Assembly: GCF_004154955.1 (NCBI RefSeq)
Contig: NZ_CP011524.1
Span: 3,160,507-3,224,506 of the forward strand
Length of the DNA: 64,000 nt
Source: Intestinimonas butyriciproducens
GTDB taxonomy: Bacteria; Bacillota; Clostridia; Oscillospirales; Oscillospiraceae
Reading direction: 5' to 3'
Under the pieces are notes generated by a model. The model searched no databases and was not told the DNA's origin. It saw only the letters and a program-made list of their open reading frames with translations. Each line of letters opens with the position of its first letter. The stretch's first letter is position 1. Position numbers and translations under genes: made by a program. Below, piece after piece: positions 8,433 through 18,096 of the stretch.

Positions 8433-8473
8433 AAGCTGGCCGCGCCCCTTTCAGGGGGCGAGGCCGGCTTTTT
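8433..8473 (+). terminator. Rho-independent terminator
   Basis: AAGCTGGCCGCGCCCC pairs imperfectly with GGGGGCGAGGCCGGCTT and is followed by five T. It lies directly after the HD gene. Confidence 0.75.
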
Positions 8474-8615
8474 GTATTCCTGTGCGAAAAATTTTTATAT
8501 ATCAGTGCAAAAAACCTCTCGCTCTGATATAATGTTCTTGCAAGACTGGACATCGCTTTTTCCCTTCTTATATGCTATACTGTGTCCGTTCGACTTTTTT
8601 CTGGGAGGCTTTGAT

Positions 8616-9794
8616 ATGGAATCTGTGGGCGCCGTTGTATTTCTGCCCCGCGATCACGCCAATGAAATGCCCCTGCTGCTGGAGAAGCTGCTGTTTTCTC
8701 CCGGCGCGGTGTGGCTGTGCGAAGCCCTGAAAAGCGCAGGAGTTGGCCGTTTTTTGGTGGTCTGCCACGATGATGACCGTGAGGCGGCTGCAGCCTGTTT
8801 CCCCGCAGATACGGAATTTGTCACCACCGGCGCGGACGACGCCGGCGCAAAGCTCTCCGCTTTCCTCACCCGGGAACCGGGCAAGGTGGTGGTCGTCACC
8901 CGCCCGGTGCTTCTGGCGCCGGACGGACTCAACTTCCTGCCCGCCGGACAGTCTCCCAAGGTGGAGACCGGCATGTACTGCATGTCCACCGAGGTCCTGG
9001 CCGCCGACCTGGCCGCCGGCGAGGACTTCGCCGGTGCCCTCAAGCTCCATGGCGGCGCGGTGAGCGAGACCTGCGCCATGCCCCTCCAGAGTCGGAACCC
9101 CGCCATGTGGCGCATGTACCAGGGTCAGGCGCAAGTGCTGGAGGTGAGCCGTCTGGAGCGGATGGGCGCCCGGTTCATCGACCCCGGCTCCTTCTTTTCC
9201 GACCCTACCGTGCGGGTCGGCAAGGGTACGGTGATCCTGCCCGGCACCATCCTTCGGGGCAAGACCACCATCGGCGCCGACTGCGAAATCGGCCCCAATT
9301 CCATGATCCAGGACTGTGTCATCGGCGACGGTGTGACGGTGAACGCCTCCCAGCTCAACGAGTCCACCGTGGCCGACCGGACCAAGGTTGGCCCCTTTGC
9401 CTATGTCCGGCCCCATTGCCATGTGGGCGCCGACGTGAAGGTGGGCGACTTTGTGGAGCTCAAAAACTCCACCATCGGCGACGGCACCAAGATCTCCCAC
9501 CTCACCTACGTGGGGGATTCCGACGTGGGCGGCCATGTGAATTTCGGCTGCGGCACTGTCACAGTGAACTATGACGGCACGGCCAAATACCGCACCACCA
9601 TCGGCGACCACGCCTTTATCGGCTGCAATACCAATTTGGTGGCCCCTGTGAAAATCGGGGACAGGGCCTACACCGCAGCGGGCAGCACCGTCACCGAGGA
9701 TGTGCCGGCGGACAGCCTGTGCATCGCCCGCTCGCCCCAGACCATCAAAGTGCAGTGGGCCGCCAAACGCCGCAGGGCCAAGGGCCGGAAATAA
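8616..9794 (+). CDS. GlmU-like glucosamine-1-phosphate N-acetyltransferase with degenerate N-domain
   Basis: A 392-residue protein; ordinary GlmU has about 450. The left-handed beta-helix from about residue 190 is intact and carries the acetyltransferase residues: the arginine of YVRPHCHVG near 264, the lysine of ELKNSTIG, the histidine of SHLTYVGD near 294 and NYDG near 318. The N-terminal nucleotidyltransferase half is shortened to about 170 residues, and the glycine-rich LxxGxGTRM signature is replaced by VFLPRDHANEMPLL. It therefore probably acetylates glucosamine 1-phosphate but may not make UDP-GlcNAc. The start at 8616 follows GGGAGG. Gene order glmU-prs-pth-mfd is conserved in Firmicutes, supporting orthology. 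Confidence 0.8.
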   Translation: MESVGAVVFLPRDHANEMPLLLEKLLFSPGAVWLCEALKSAGVGRFLVVCHDDDREAAAACFPADTEFVTTGADDAGAKLSAFLTREPGKVVVVTRPVLLAPDGLNFLPAGQSPKVETGMYCMSTEVLAADLAAGEDFAGALKLHGGAVSETCAMPLQSRNPAMWRMYQGQAQVLEVSRLERMGARFIDPGSFFSDPTVRVGKGTVILPGTILRGKTTIGADCEIGPNSMIQDCVIGDGVTVNASQLNESTVADRTKVGPFAYVRPHCHVGADVKVGDFVELKNSTIGDGTKISHLTYVGDSDVGGHVNFGCGTVTVNYDGTAKYRTTIGDHAFIGCNTNLVAPVKIGDRAYTAAGSTVTEDVPADSLCIARSPQTIKVQWAAKRRRAKGRK

Positions 9795-9863
9795 CGTAGC
9801 TTCCAGGCGGGAACGCCTGCAAATTATGTGAAACACATCACAAAAAATGAGAGGGATGCTGAA

Positions 9864-10823
9864 ATGATCGCACACGGCAAGGACATCAAGATTTTCTCCG
9901 GCAACTCCAACCCCAAGCTGGCGCTGGACATCTGCAAGAAGTTGGGTACCCAGATGGGCAACGCCGAGGTGGGCACGTTCTCCGACGGAGAGAAGTCCGT
10001 CTCCATCTATGAGACCGTCCGTGGTTCCGACGTATTTGTCGTCCAGTCCACCTGCTCTCCTGTAAATGATAACCTGATGGAGCTCCTCATCATGATCGAC
10101 GCCATGCGCCGTGCCTCTGCCGGGCGCGTCACCGCCGTGATCCCCTATTTCGGCTATGCGCGCCAGGACCGCAAGACCAAGCCCCGCGACCCCATCTCCG
10201 CCAAGCTGGTGGCCAACCTCATCACCCGCGCCGGCGCCGACCGGGTGCTGACCATGGACCTACACGCCAATCAGATCCAGGGCTTTTTCGACATTCCCGT
10301 GGACAATCTGCTGGGCTCTCCCATTTTTGTCAATCACTTTATGACGAAGTATGCCGACTGTCACCAGGAGGTCATGGTGGTCTCCCCCGACGTGGGCTCT
10401 GTGGCCCGCGCCCGCGCCTTTGCCCAGAAGCTGGATATGCCGCTGGCCATCGTGGATAAGCGCCGCCAGAAGGCCAACTCCTCCGAGGTCATGAACATCA
10501 TCGGCGATGTCCGCGACAAGCGGGTCATCCTCCTCGACGACATGGTGGACACCGGCGGCTCCCTCTGCGGCGCGGCCAAGGCCCTGGTCGAGGTGGGCGG
10601 CGCCAAGTCCGTCACCGCCTGCGCTTCCCACGGCGTTCTCTCCGGTCCCGCCATCCAGCGCATTGAGGACAGCGTCCTGGACGAGGTCATCTTCCTCGAC
10701 ACCATTCCCGCGCGTCCTGAGGTAAAGTGTGCTAAAATCAAGTATCTCTCCGTGGCTGAGATGTTTGCCGAGGCCATCGAGCGCATCTACGAGGAGATCT
10801 CCGTCTCCAAGCTCTTCAACTGA
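9864..10823 (+). CDS. prs: Ribose-phosphate pyrophosphokinase (PRPP synthetase)
   Basis: A 319-residue cytosolic enzyme that makes PRPP from ribose 5-phosphate and ATP. Recognisable are the flexible-loop region YARQDRKTKPRDPISAK near residue 100, the metal-binding DLHANQIQGFF near 130, and the PRPP-binding loop VILLDDMVDTGGS near 225. The ATG at 9864 follows GAGAGGGA and gives the standard length; an in-frame GTG at 9828 would add 12 residues and has no better site. It lies downstream of the GlmU-like gene in the order seen across Firmicutes. It feeds purine, pyrimidine, histidine and NAD synthesis, and supplies PRPP for the xpt salvage enzyme at 40 kb. Confidence 0.96.
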   Translation: MIAHGKDIKIFSGNSNPKLALDICKKLGTQMGNAEVGTFSDGEKSVSIYETVRGSDVFVVQSTCSPVNDNLMELLIMIDAMRRASAGRVTAVIPYFGYARQDRKTKPRDPISAKLVANLITRAGADRVLTMDLHANQIQGFFDIPVDNLLGSPIFVNHFMTKYADCHQEVMVVSPDVGSVARARAFAQKLDMPLAIVDKRRQKANSSEVMNIIGDVRDKRVILLDDMVDTGGSLCGAAKALVEVGGAKSVTACASHGVLSGPAIQRIEDSVLDEVIFLDTIPARPEVKCAKIKYLSVAEMFAEAIERIYEEISVSKLFN

Positions 10824-10982
10824 TCGGCTTCAACTGAACACTGCGACAGGGGCGGAGCGGCAGCTTCGCCCCCGTTGTGCATCGGAAGAAAGTCGGCCTC
10901 TGTAAGGCTGGGCGCCCGCCTTGCGCCGGAGTCCCCCTCCCCTTGCTGGGCCGCTTCTTATCCAGATCATCGAGGTGAAACC

Positions 10983-11576
10983 ATGTTCTTCTCCCCAAAG
11001 AGCGGCGGTGTGGACTGGCTGCTGGTCTGCCTGGGTAATCCTGGCGACCAGTACGAGAATACCCGCCATAACGCGGGTTTTATGGTGGCCGACGAGCTGG
11101 CGGACCGCCTGAACGTACCCGTTCAGCGCCTGAAGTTCCGCGCCCTCACCAACACGGTGACGCTGGGCGGCCGGAAGGTCCTGCTCATGAAGCCTATGAC
11201 CTACATGAATCTCTCCGGCGAAGCGGTACACGAGGCCGCTTCCTTTTACAAGATCCCTCCGGAGCGGGTCCTGGTGGTCTCCGACGAGGTGGCCCTTCCC
11301 CCTGGAAAGATCCGGGTCCGAAAAAACGGCAGTGCCGGCGGCCACAACGGCCTGAAAAACATCATTGCCCACCTTGGCACCGACCAGTTTCCCCGGGTTC
11401 GGGTGGGGGTGGGCCAGAAGCCCCACCCCGCCTGTGATATGGCCGACTGGGTCCTGGGAAAGTTCCAGGGCGAGGACAAAAAAGCGGTGGAAGCTGCGGT
11501 GAAGCGCGCCGCCGACGCAGTGGAATGCCTCATCGAACGGGGCCCCGAGGAGGCCATGAACCGCTACAACGGCTGA
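10983..11576 (+). CDS. pth: Peptidyl-tRNA hydrolase
   Basis: A 197-residue Pth. The family pattern GNPGDQYENTRHNAGF at residues 15-30 includes the catalytic histidine and the tRNA-binding asparagine. It is followed by LMKPMTYMNLSGEAV near 68 and the SAGGHNGLKNI loop near 117. It releases tRNA from peptidyl-tRNA dropped by ribosomes. The ATG at 10983 follows GAGGTG; the longer upstream frame is GC-rich leader. It lies in the conserved prs-pth-mfd order. Confidence 0.96.
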   Translation: MFFSPKSGGVDWLLVCLGNPGDQYENTRHNAGFMVADELADRLNVPVQRLKFRALTNTVTLGGRKVLLMKPMTYMNLSGEAVHEAASFYKIPPERVLVVSDEVALPPGKIRVRKNGSAGGHNGLKNIIAHLGTDQFPRVRVGVGQKPHPACDMADWVLGKFQGEDKKAVEAAVKRAADAVECLIERGPEEAMNRYNG

Positions 11577-11620
11577 TGGGGCCTTCTCCCCGGCCGCTCT
11601 GATTCTGAGGAGGGTCCGGC

Positions 11621-12315
11621 ATGGGAAATTGGGCAAATCTATTCCACATGCACCGCACCGCCCACAGCGGCGAACGCGCCATGCGGCATCTGAAAGAGGA
11701 CTGCGACCCGGGACCGCTCCTGGATGTCTCCCGCAGGACCATGGCCGACGCCGGACTGGCCGTCTCCTCTCCCCAGCTCTACTTCCTCCATGCCCTCAAT
11801 CTGGCGGATGTCAACGTGGACATGGGAGAGGAGAGCGCTGCGCTCTCCCTCCTGTGCCGGATGGAGCCCGATGCCGTCTTTCCCAACCGTGCCTCGCTCC
11901 GTGCCGCCTTATTGGTATGCCCTGAGCTGCGCCCTCGCCGGCGGCGAACTCTGGCAGGAGGCGGCGGAAAACCGCAACCGGGCCGTGGAATCCTTCCGCC
12001 ATGGACCTATGAGCGGGGAAAATCGTTTTTCCCTCCAGTGGAACCTCTGTCTCAACGGTCTGCTGCTCCGGTTTGACCAGGAAGAGCGTGTCGGCCTAGA
12101 GGCTGACCTGCTCTCCCCGATGGCTCCCGCTCCCGACCGCTACACTTCCGTGTGGGTCTGTCTGTTGCTGGGCCGCCTCTGCCTGAAATGCGGGCCGGTC
12201 GGAGGAGGCCTGCCCCCATCTGGAATACGCCGCCGCCCACGGTGGGTGGCTCCACCACCGCGCCGACGCAGAAGCACTGCTCCGCAGCTCCGCGCCGGTC
12301 GCCGGAGAAACCTGA
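11621..12315 (+). pseudogene. Frameshifted helical-repeat-like gene between pth and mfd
   Basis: An ATG at 11621 with GAGGAG upstream opens a protein (MGNWANLFHMHRTAHSGERA and onward) that reads coherently to about 11915. It then continues in another frame (YWYALSCALAGGELW) to about 12195, and finishes in the third frame (CPHLEYAAAHGGWL) at a TGA at 12315. Two single-base insertions, one near 11915 and one near 12195, explain both jumps. The joined product would be about 230 residues, rich in helices and leucine/alanine pairs like TPR-type proteins. Either the gene is decayed or the assembly has two indels. The function is not recognised. It sits in the pth-mfd operon and stops 20 bases before mfd. 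Confidence 0.6.
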
Positions 12316-12335
12316 TCCAAGGAGTACCGCCTGTT

Positions 12336-15300
12336 ATGAATCAATTGCTCTCGATCTTATCCCAGGTCCCGGAATTTCCCCAGCTTCTGGCTGCCATCGA
12401 CTCCGGCGGGTGTCCCGCGGCCGTCACAGGGCTGGCGGCGGTCCACCGCGCCCATTTTGCCGCCGGCATCCGGGCTAATACCGGGCGTCCGGTGGTCCTT
12501 CTGTGCGCCGACGAAACCGAGGCCGCCCGTCTGGGGGAGGACCTGGCCGCTCTGACCGGGGAGACGGTCCTTCGGCTGCCCGCCAGGGAGTTTACCTTCC
12601 ACAACGCCGCCGTGGTCTCCCGCCAGTGGGAGCACCGGCGGCTCTCCGTTCTCCGGGCCATGTCCACCGGACGGGCGCCGCTGGTCGTGGCCACTGTGGA
12701 TGCCCTCCTCCAGCGGACCCTCCCGAAAACACTGCTGTCCCAGGCGGCACAGACTCTGCGCGTGGGGGAGGTCCATGACCTGCCAGAGCTGGCCGAACGC
12801 CTTGCCGCCGCGGGATATGCCCGTTGTGAGCAGGTGGAGGGCGCGGGCCAGTTTGCTCTGCGGGGCGGTATTCTGGACTTTTTCTCCCCTGCTTACGACC
12901 GGCCTGTTCGATGCGAATTTTTTGGAGATGAGATCGACTCCATGGGTCTGTTTGACCCCTCCAGTCAGCGCAGGACGGAAAACCGGGAGGAGGCGGAGAT
13001 CCTTCCGGTGGCAGAAGTCCTCCCTCAGTTTGCCCCCGGAGGCTATCCCGGGCTCCTGGAGTCCATGGACCAGCTCATTTCCCGGGTAAAACGGGCCAAA
13101 CACCCACAGCCGGAGCTTCTCGCCACCCTGGTCGAGGACCGGGACCGCCTGGAGGCGGGGGGCTCCTTTCCCGCCGTGGACCGGTACATCGCCCTTATTT
13201 ATCCTCAGATGTCCACAGCAGTCGACTATCTCCCCGAGGACGCCGTGGTCTGCCTCTCTGAAAGTCCCCGCGTGGCGGAGCGGGCCAGGAACTACCAGTG
13301 GCGGCTGGAGGAGGACGCCAAGACCCTGATGGAATCCGGCCTCCTCCCCGGGGAGCTGGCCGCCTTCTCCCGCACCATGGACGACCTGTCCCACGGGCTT
13401 TCCGACTACCCCGTGGTCTTTCTGGACACCTTTTCCTCGTCCTCCTACCCTCTGCGTCCCAGATCGCTTCTGGACGTGATGGCCAAACAGCTCCCCTCCT
13501 ACGGCGCGAGCCCGGAGACCGCCGCCGCCGACCTGGAGCACTACCAGTCCGTGGGCTTCCGGTCCATCGCCCTGGCCGCCGGCGAGCAGCGCTGTCTGAA
13601 CCTCCAGTCGCTGCTGCGGGAGCGGAAGGTCCGCTCCGCCGTGGACTTCGCCCTTCACGATCTGCCCGCGCCCGGCAAGACGGTCATCTGCGTGGGGGGC
13701 CTCTCCGCCGGCTTTGAGTATCCGGACGCCAGACTGGCCGTACTTACCGAAGGGCGGGCCGCCCCCGCCAAAAAGCCGAAAAGCAGGAAGGCATCCAACC
13801 GCCAGAAGCTGGATTCCTATGCCGACCTCTCCCCCGGCGATCTGGTGGTCCATGAGCACCATGGCATCGGCCGGTATGTGGGCATGGTAAAAATGTCCGC
13901 CGACGGCGTGCAGAAAGACTATGTAAAAATCGCCTATGCCGGGTCCGATATTCTTTATGTGCCCGCCACCCAGCTCGACCTGGTGTCCAAGTACATCGGC
14001 TCCGGCGATGACACCGAGCATAAAAAGCTTTCCAAGCTTGGGGGCACCGACTGGGAAAAGGCCAAGACCCGGGCGCGGAAGGCGGTGCAGGACCTGGCCA
14101 AGGGGCTCATCCAGCTCTACGCGGAGCGGGAGCGCATGCCCGGCTATGCCTTCTCGCCCGACTCCCCTTGGATGAAGGAGTTCGAGGATCAGTTCGAGTA
14201 CGCTGAGACCGACGACCAGCTCCGATGCATCGAGGAGATCAAACGCGATATGGAGACGCCCAAGCCCATGGACCGGCTTCTCTGCGGGGATGTGGGCTAC
14301 GGCAAGACGGAGGTGGCCTTCCGTGCCATCATGAAATGTGTGCTGGACGGCAAACAGGCGGCCATCCTGGCCCCCACCACCGTGCTGGCCCGGCAGCACT
14401 TTCTCACCGCCAAACGCCGCTTTGCGCAGTTCCCCGTGGAGATCGATGTGGTGAGCCGCTTTCGTACACCGGCCCAGATGAAGGCCACGCTGATGAACGT
14501 GCAGTCCGGAAAGGTGGACCTGCTCATCGGGACCCACCGCCTTTTCAATAAGGATGTCCACTTTAAGGACCTGGGGCTGCTGGTGGTGGATGAGGAGCAG
14601 CGGTTCGGCGTCCAGCACAAAGAGAAGCTCAAGGAGCTCTCCAAGCAGGTGGACGTGCTTACACTCTCTGCCACCCCCATTCCCCGCACGCTGAACATGG
14701 CCCTCTCCGGTATCCGTGACATGTCTACCCTGGAGGAGCCGCCCCAGGACCGCCAACCGGTCCAGACCTATGTGCTTGAGCACGACTGGTCCGTGCTGGG
14801 CGACGCCATGAGCCGCGAGCTGGAGCGGGGCGGCCAGGTGTACTATCTCCACAACCGTGTGGAGACCATCGAGCGCACGGCGGCCCGTATCCAGGCCATG
14901 CTGCCTGATGCAGGCATCGCCATCGCCCATGGCCGCATGACCCAGGAAGAGATCAACGATGTCATGAGCCGGATGACCGACGGCGAGGTGGACATTCTCG
15001 TGTGTACCACCATCATCGAAACCGGTATCGATATCCCCAACGCCAATACGCTCATCATAGAGGATGCGGACAGGATGGGGCTTGCCCAGCTCCACCAGCT
15101 CCGGGGTCGGGTAGGGCGCTCCGCCCGTCGCGCCTTCGCCTATATGACCTACCGCCAGGGCAAAGTGCTCACCGAGGTCCAGGCCAAGCGCCTTTCTGCC
15201 ATCCGGGAGTTCGCCGAATTCGGCTCTGGGTTCAAAATCGCCATGCGGGACCTGGAGATCCGGGGCGCGGGTAACGTGCTGGGTCCCGAGCAGTCCGGCT

Positions 15301-15845
15301 TCCTGGTCAGCGTGGGCTATGATATGTACCTGAAGCTTTTGGAGGAGGCGGTCCTGGAACAGAGGGGCGAGACGCCCAAGGTCCAGGCCGAATGCGCCGC
15401 CGATCTGGCGGTGGCCGCCTCTATCCCGGATCGATATGTCCCCTCGCCGGAACAGCGCATGGACCTCTACCGCCGCATCGCCCGTATCCGCAGCGAAGAG
15501 GAGGCCGACGACCTGGTGGATGAGCTCATCGACCGCTACGGAGATCCCCCGCGGACCGTAAACAATCTCATCTCCGTGGCGCTGCTCCGCGCCGCCGCTG
15601 CCGGCTGCGGCATTACAGAGATCGCCCAGAAAGGGGAACGCCTGAACTTCACGCTGGCCCAGGTGGATTTCGCCAAGGTCTCCTCTCTGTGCGGTGGAGC
15701 GGCCTACCGGGGCCGCCTTCTCTTCTCCGCCGGGGAAAATCCCTACCTGGCCCTCAAGGTGCGTAAGGGAGAGGACGCGCTGAAACTAGCCGCCCGGTTG
15801 GTGGAGGAGTACAGGGCCACACCGCTCCCTTCCCCCGCAAAATAG
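12336..15845 (+). CDS. mfd: Transcription-repair coupling factor
   Basis: A 1169-residue Mfd of usual length. The N-terminal UvrB-like region is followed by the RNA polymerase interaction domain near residue 500 (GDLVVHEHHGIGRYVG), the SF2 translocase motifs with Walker A GDVGYGKTEVA near 650, DEEQRFGV near 752, TATPIPRTLNMAL near 780 and the LRGRVGRS motif near 925, then the C-terminal TRCF domain. Mfd removes RNA polymerase stalled at lesions and recruits UvrA. The ATG at 12336 was chosen because residues before it lie in the frameshifted upstream gene. The long antisense open frame across it is a codon-bias shadow. Confidence 0.96.
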   Translation: MNQLLSILSQVPEFPQLLAAIDSGGCPAAVTGLAAVHRAHFAAGIRANTGRPVVLLCADETEAARLGEDLAALTGETVLRLPAREFTFHNAAVVSRQWEHRRLSVLRAMSTGRAPLVVATVDALLQRTLPKTLLSQAAQTLRVGEVHDLPELAERLAAAGYARCEQVEGAGQFALRGGILDFFSPAYDRPVRCEFFGDEIDSMGLFDPSSQRRTENREEAEILPVAEVLPQFAPGGYPGLLESMDQLISRVKRAKHPQPELLATLVEDRDRLEAGGSFPAVDRYIALIYPQMSTAVDYLPEDAVVCLSESPRVAERARNYQWRLEEDAKTLMESGLLPGELAAFSRTMDDLSHGLSDYPVVFLDTFSSSSYPLRPRSLLDVMAKQLPSYGASPETAAADLEHYQSVGFRSIALAAGEQRCLNLQSLLRERKVRSAVDFALHDLPAPGKTVICVGGLSAGFEYPDARLAVLTEGRAAPAKKPKSRKASNRQKLDSYADLSPGDLVVHEHHGIGRYVGMVKMSADGVQKDYVKIAYAGSDILYVPATQLDLVSKYIGSGDDTEHKKLSKLGGTDWEKAKTRARKAVQDLAKGLIQLYAERERMPGYAFSPDSPWMKEFEDQFEYAETDDQLRCIEEIKRDMETPKPMDRLLCGDVGYGKTEVAFRAIMKCVLDGKQAAILAPTTVLARQHFLTAKRRFAQFPVEIDVVSRFRTPAQMKATLMNVQSGKVDLLIGTHRLFNKDVHFKDLGLLVVDEEQRFGVQHKEKLKELSKQVDVLTLSATPIPRTLNMALSGIRDMSTLEEPPQDRQPVQTYVLEHDWSVLGDAMSRELERGGQVYYLHNRVETIERTAARIQAMLPDAGIAIAHGRMTQEEINDVMSRMTDGEVDILVCTTIIETGIDIPNANTLIIEDADRMGLAQLHQLRGRVGRSARRAFAYMTYRQGKVLTEVQAKRLSAIREFAEFGSGFKIAMRDLEIRGAGNVLGPEQSGFLVSVGYDMYLKLLEEAVLEQRGETPKVQAECAADLAVAASIPDRYVPSPEQRMDLYRRIARIRSEEEADDLVDELIDRYGDPPRTVNNLISVALLRAAAAGCGITEIAQKGERLNFTLAQVDFAKVSSLCGGAAYRGRLLFSAGENPYLALKVRKGEDALKLAARLVEEYRATPLPSPAK

Positions 15846-16047
15846 CCCTTGCCGCCTGACGCTCCGATCCCGCGGCCTCCAAGTTGCCTTTATATTGGTA
15901 ATACCAATTCGAGCCTATATGCAGACAATCTTTTTGTTTTCTCTCATCTGGTTCCGCTAATCAGAACATCCGGCAATTAAGTTCCGCGATATACCACAAA
16001 GTATAAAAAAACCTTAACTTATACACAAACAATTCTCAAAGGTCCCG

Positions 16048-16076
16048 TTGCTTTTTATGGGACAATCATATATAAT
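16048..16076 (+). promoter_or_regulatory. Promoter of the thiolase-CoA transferase operon
   Basis: TTGCTT, 17 bases and a perfect TATAAT (16071-16076) lie 65 bases before the thiolase ATG, in an AT-rich 295-base gap. That gap also holds a small dyad TTGGTAATACCAA near 15894. No other gene was seen in the gap. Confidence 0.6.
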
Positions 16077-16141
16077 AAACCACGAAGCATAAGGATGGGA
16101 AAGCAAAATACAAAAATACTTAATTTATGGAGGTTAGTCCC

Positions 16142-17326
16142 ATGAGAGAAGTCTATGTTGTGAACTGCTGCCGTACCGCTGTCGGCTCGTTCGGCGGGTC
16201 CTTGAAGGACGTTCCGGCTCCCGAGATGGGTGCCATTGTCATCAAGGAAGCGCTCAAGCGCGCCAATGTTGCCCCCGAGAATGTGGATGAGGTCATGTTT
16301 GGCTGCATTCTGACCGCCGGCCTGGGCCAGAACGTGGCCCGCCAGGCCTCCCTCAAGGCCGGGATTCCCATTGAGGTCCCCGCCTACACCGTGGGCATGG
16401 TCTGCGGCTCCGGCATGAAGAGCGTCATTGAGGGTGCCCGCTCCATTGTCGCCGGTGACGCCGACATCATCGTGGCCGGCGGCACCGAGAACATGTCCGC
16501 GGCCCCCTACTCCATCCCCGCCGCCCGCTGGGGCGCCCGGATGAACAACAACAAGATCATCGACACCATGGTGAACGACGGTCTGACCGACGCCTTCAAT
16601 AATTATCACATGGGCATCACCGCCGAGAATGTCTGCGATCAGTGGGACATCACCCGCGAGGAGCTGGATGAGTTCGCCTACAACTCTCAGAAGAAGGCCG
16701 CCGCCGCCCGTGACTCCGGCCGCTTCAACGACGAGATCGTGCCTGTGCCCGTGAAGGTGAAGAAGGAGATCGTGGAGTTCAAGACCGACGAGTTCATTAA
16801 GGGCGACGTCTCCCTGGAGAAGATGGCCAAGCTGAAGCCCGCCTTCAAGCCCGACGGCGGCCGCGTGACCGCCGCCAACGCCTCCGGTATCAACGACGGC
16901 GCCGCCGCCATTGTTCTGGCCTCCAAGGAGGCCGTGGAGAAGTATGGCCTGAAGCCCATGTTCAAGCTGATCGGCTGGGGCCAGGGCGGCGTGGACCCGA
17001 AGATCATGGGCGTGGGCCCTGTGCCCGCCTCCAAGAACGCCATGGCAAAGGCCGGCGTGACCATCGAGGACATCGACCTGGTGGAAGCCAACGAGGCTTT
17101 TGCCGCCCAGTCCGTGGCGGTTGCCCGTGAGCTGAAATTCGACATGAGCAAGGTCAACGTCAACGGCGGTGCCATCGCCATCGGCCACCCTGTCGGCGCT
17201 TCCGGCGCCCGGATTATCGTCACCCTGCTCCACGAGATGCTCAAGCGCGACGACGCCAAGAAGGGCCTCGCCACCCTCTGCATCGGCGGCGGCATGGGCG
17301 TTGCCACCATCTTTGAAAAGTGCTAA
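16142..17326 (+). CDS. Acetyl-CoA acetyltransferase (thiolase)
   Basis: A 394-residue degradative/biosynthetic thiolase. The acyl-accepting cysteine is C88 in VCGSGMKSV, the base pair is H349 in [10 protein letters not shown] and C380 in LCIGGGMG, matching the classical Cys-His-Cys triad. It condenses two acetyl-CoA to acetoacetyl-CoA or the reverse. The ATG at 16142 follows GGAGG. It is followed by both subunits of a 3-oxoacid/butyrate-type CoA-transferase, so the operon can interconvert acetyl-CoA, acetoacetyl-CoA and free acids, as in butyrate and acetoacetate metabolism. Genes for crotonyl or butyryl-CoA steps are not in the window. Confidence 0.93.
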   Translation: MREVYVVNCCRTAVGSFGGSLKDVPAPEMGAIVIKEALKRANVAPENVDEVMFGCILTAGLGQNVARQASLKAGIPIEVPAYTVGMVCGSGMKSVIEGARSIVAGDADIIVAGGTENMSAAPYSIPAARWGARMNNNKIIDTMVNDGLTDAFNNYHMGITAENVCDQWDITREELDEFAYNSQKKAAAARDSGRFNDEIVPVPVKVKKEIVEFKTDEFIKGDVSLEKMAKLKPAFKPDGGRVTAANASGINDGAAAIVLASKEAVEKYGLKPMFKLIGWGQGGVDPKIMGVGPVPASKNAMAKAGVTIEDIDLVEANEAFAAQSVAVARELKFDMSKVNVNGGAIAIGHPVGASGARIIVTLLHEMLKRDDAKKGLATLCIGGGMGVATIFEKC

Positions 17327-17409
17327 AATAAGCTTGCGGTTCTTCGGCGGGCGGGCAGGGTCCGTCCGCCGAAGTCAGCATAGAAACAATTTTAGGAGGG
17401 AACGTAACA

Positions 17410-18096
17410 GTGGCAAAAATTATTTCTGTTGAGGAAGCCATCGCCATGATCCCCGATGGGGCTACCATCATGTTCGGCGGCTTCTTGGGCTGCGGCAGCG
17501 CTCACCATATCATCGATGCCCTGTCCAAAAGTGGCAAGAAGGACTTTACCATCATTGGCAACGACTGCGGCATGGCCACCGGCCCCAACGGCGACCTGTA
17601 CGGCATGGCCAAACTAGTACACAACCACCAGGTCAAGCGCGTCATCGCCACCCATGTGGGCATGACTCCCGACGTGGGCACTCAGAACATGGTGGACAAG
17701 ACCCTCACCGTGGACTTGGTCCCCCAGGGCTCTCTGGCCGAGATGATCCGTGCCGGCGGCGCGGGCCTGGGCGGCGTGCTCACCCCCACCGGCGTGGGTA
17801 CCATCGTGGAGGACTCCCCTCTCTGCCTGGGCAAGCAGACCATCGACGGCAAGGAGTACCTGCTCATGAAGGCCCTGAAGGCCGACTTTGCTCTGGTCAA
17901 CGCCCATTTCGTCGACAAGGCCGGCAACATGTGGTACAAGGGCACCACCCGCAACTTCAACACTGTAGCCGCCACCGCCGCTGACATCGTTATCGCCGAG
18001 GCCGATCACGTGGTCGAGATCGGCGACATCGAGCCCGAGAACGTTGTCACCCCCGGCGCCTACATCAAATACATCGTGGATGGAGGGAAGCTGTAA
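17410..18096 (+). CDS. CoA-transferase subunit A (acetoacetate/butyrate type)
   Basis: A 228-residue alpha subunit of a class I CoA-transferase. It starts at a GTG preceded by GGAGGGA. Family signs include MIPDGATIMFGGFLGCGS at residues 14-31, the TGVGTIVED stretch, and a C-terminal ADHVVEIGDIEPENVVTPG segment, all typical of AtoD/CtfA/ScoA proteins. It pairs with the next gene, which begins on the last base of this stop codon (TAATG). The complex moves CoA between acetate or butyrate and acetoacetyl-CoA or related acyl-CoAs. The precise acyl specificity cannot be read from sequence alone. Confidence 0.9.
   Translation: MAKIISVEEAIAMIPDGATIMFGGFLGCGSAHHIIDALSKSGKKDFTIIGNDCGMATGPNGDLYGMAKLVHNHQVKRVIATHVGMTPDVGTQNMVDKTLTVDLVPQGSLAEMIRAGGAGLGGVLTPTGVGTIVEDSPLCLGKQTIDGKEYLLMKALKADFALVNAHFVDKAGNMWYKGTTRNFNTVAATAADIVIAEADHVVEIGDIEPENVVTPGAYIKYIVDGGKL

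Noticed and set aside
8568..9875. 435-residue minus frame across the GlmU-like gene
   Set aside because: It is a shadow of the beta-helix hexapeptide repeats, and the plus strand has a start with ribosome site.
12357..15095. 912-residue open frame antisense to mfd
   Set aside because: It lies fully opposite a clear Mfd with all motifs. Its composition (long G/V/H-rich runs) is that of a GC-bias shadow.
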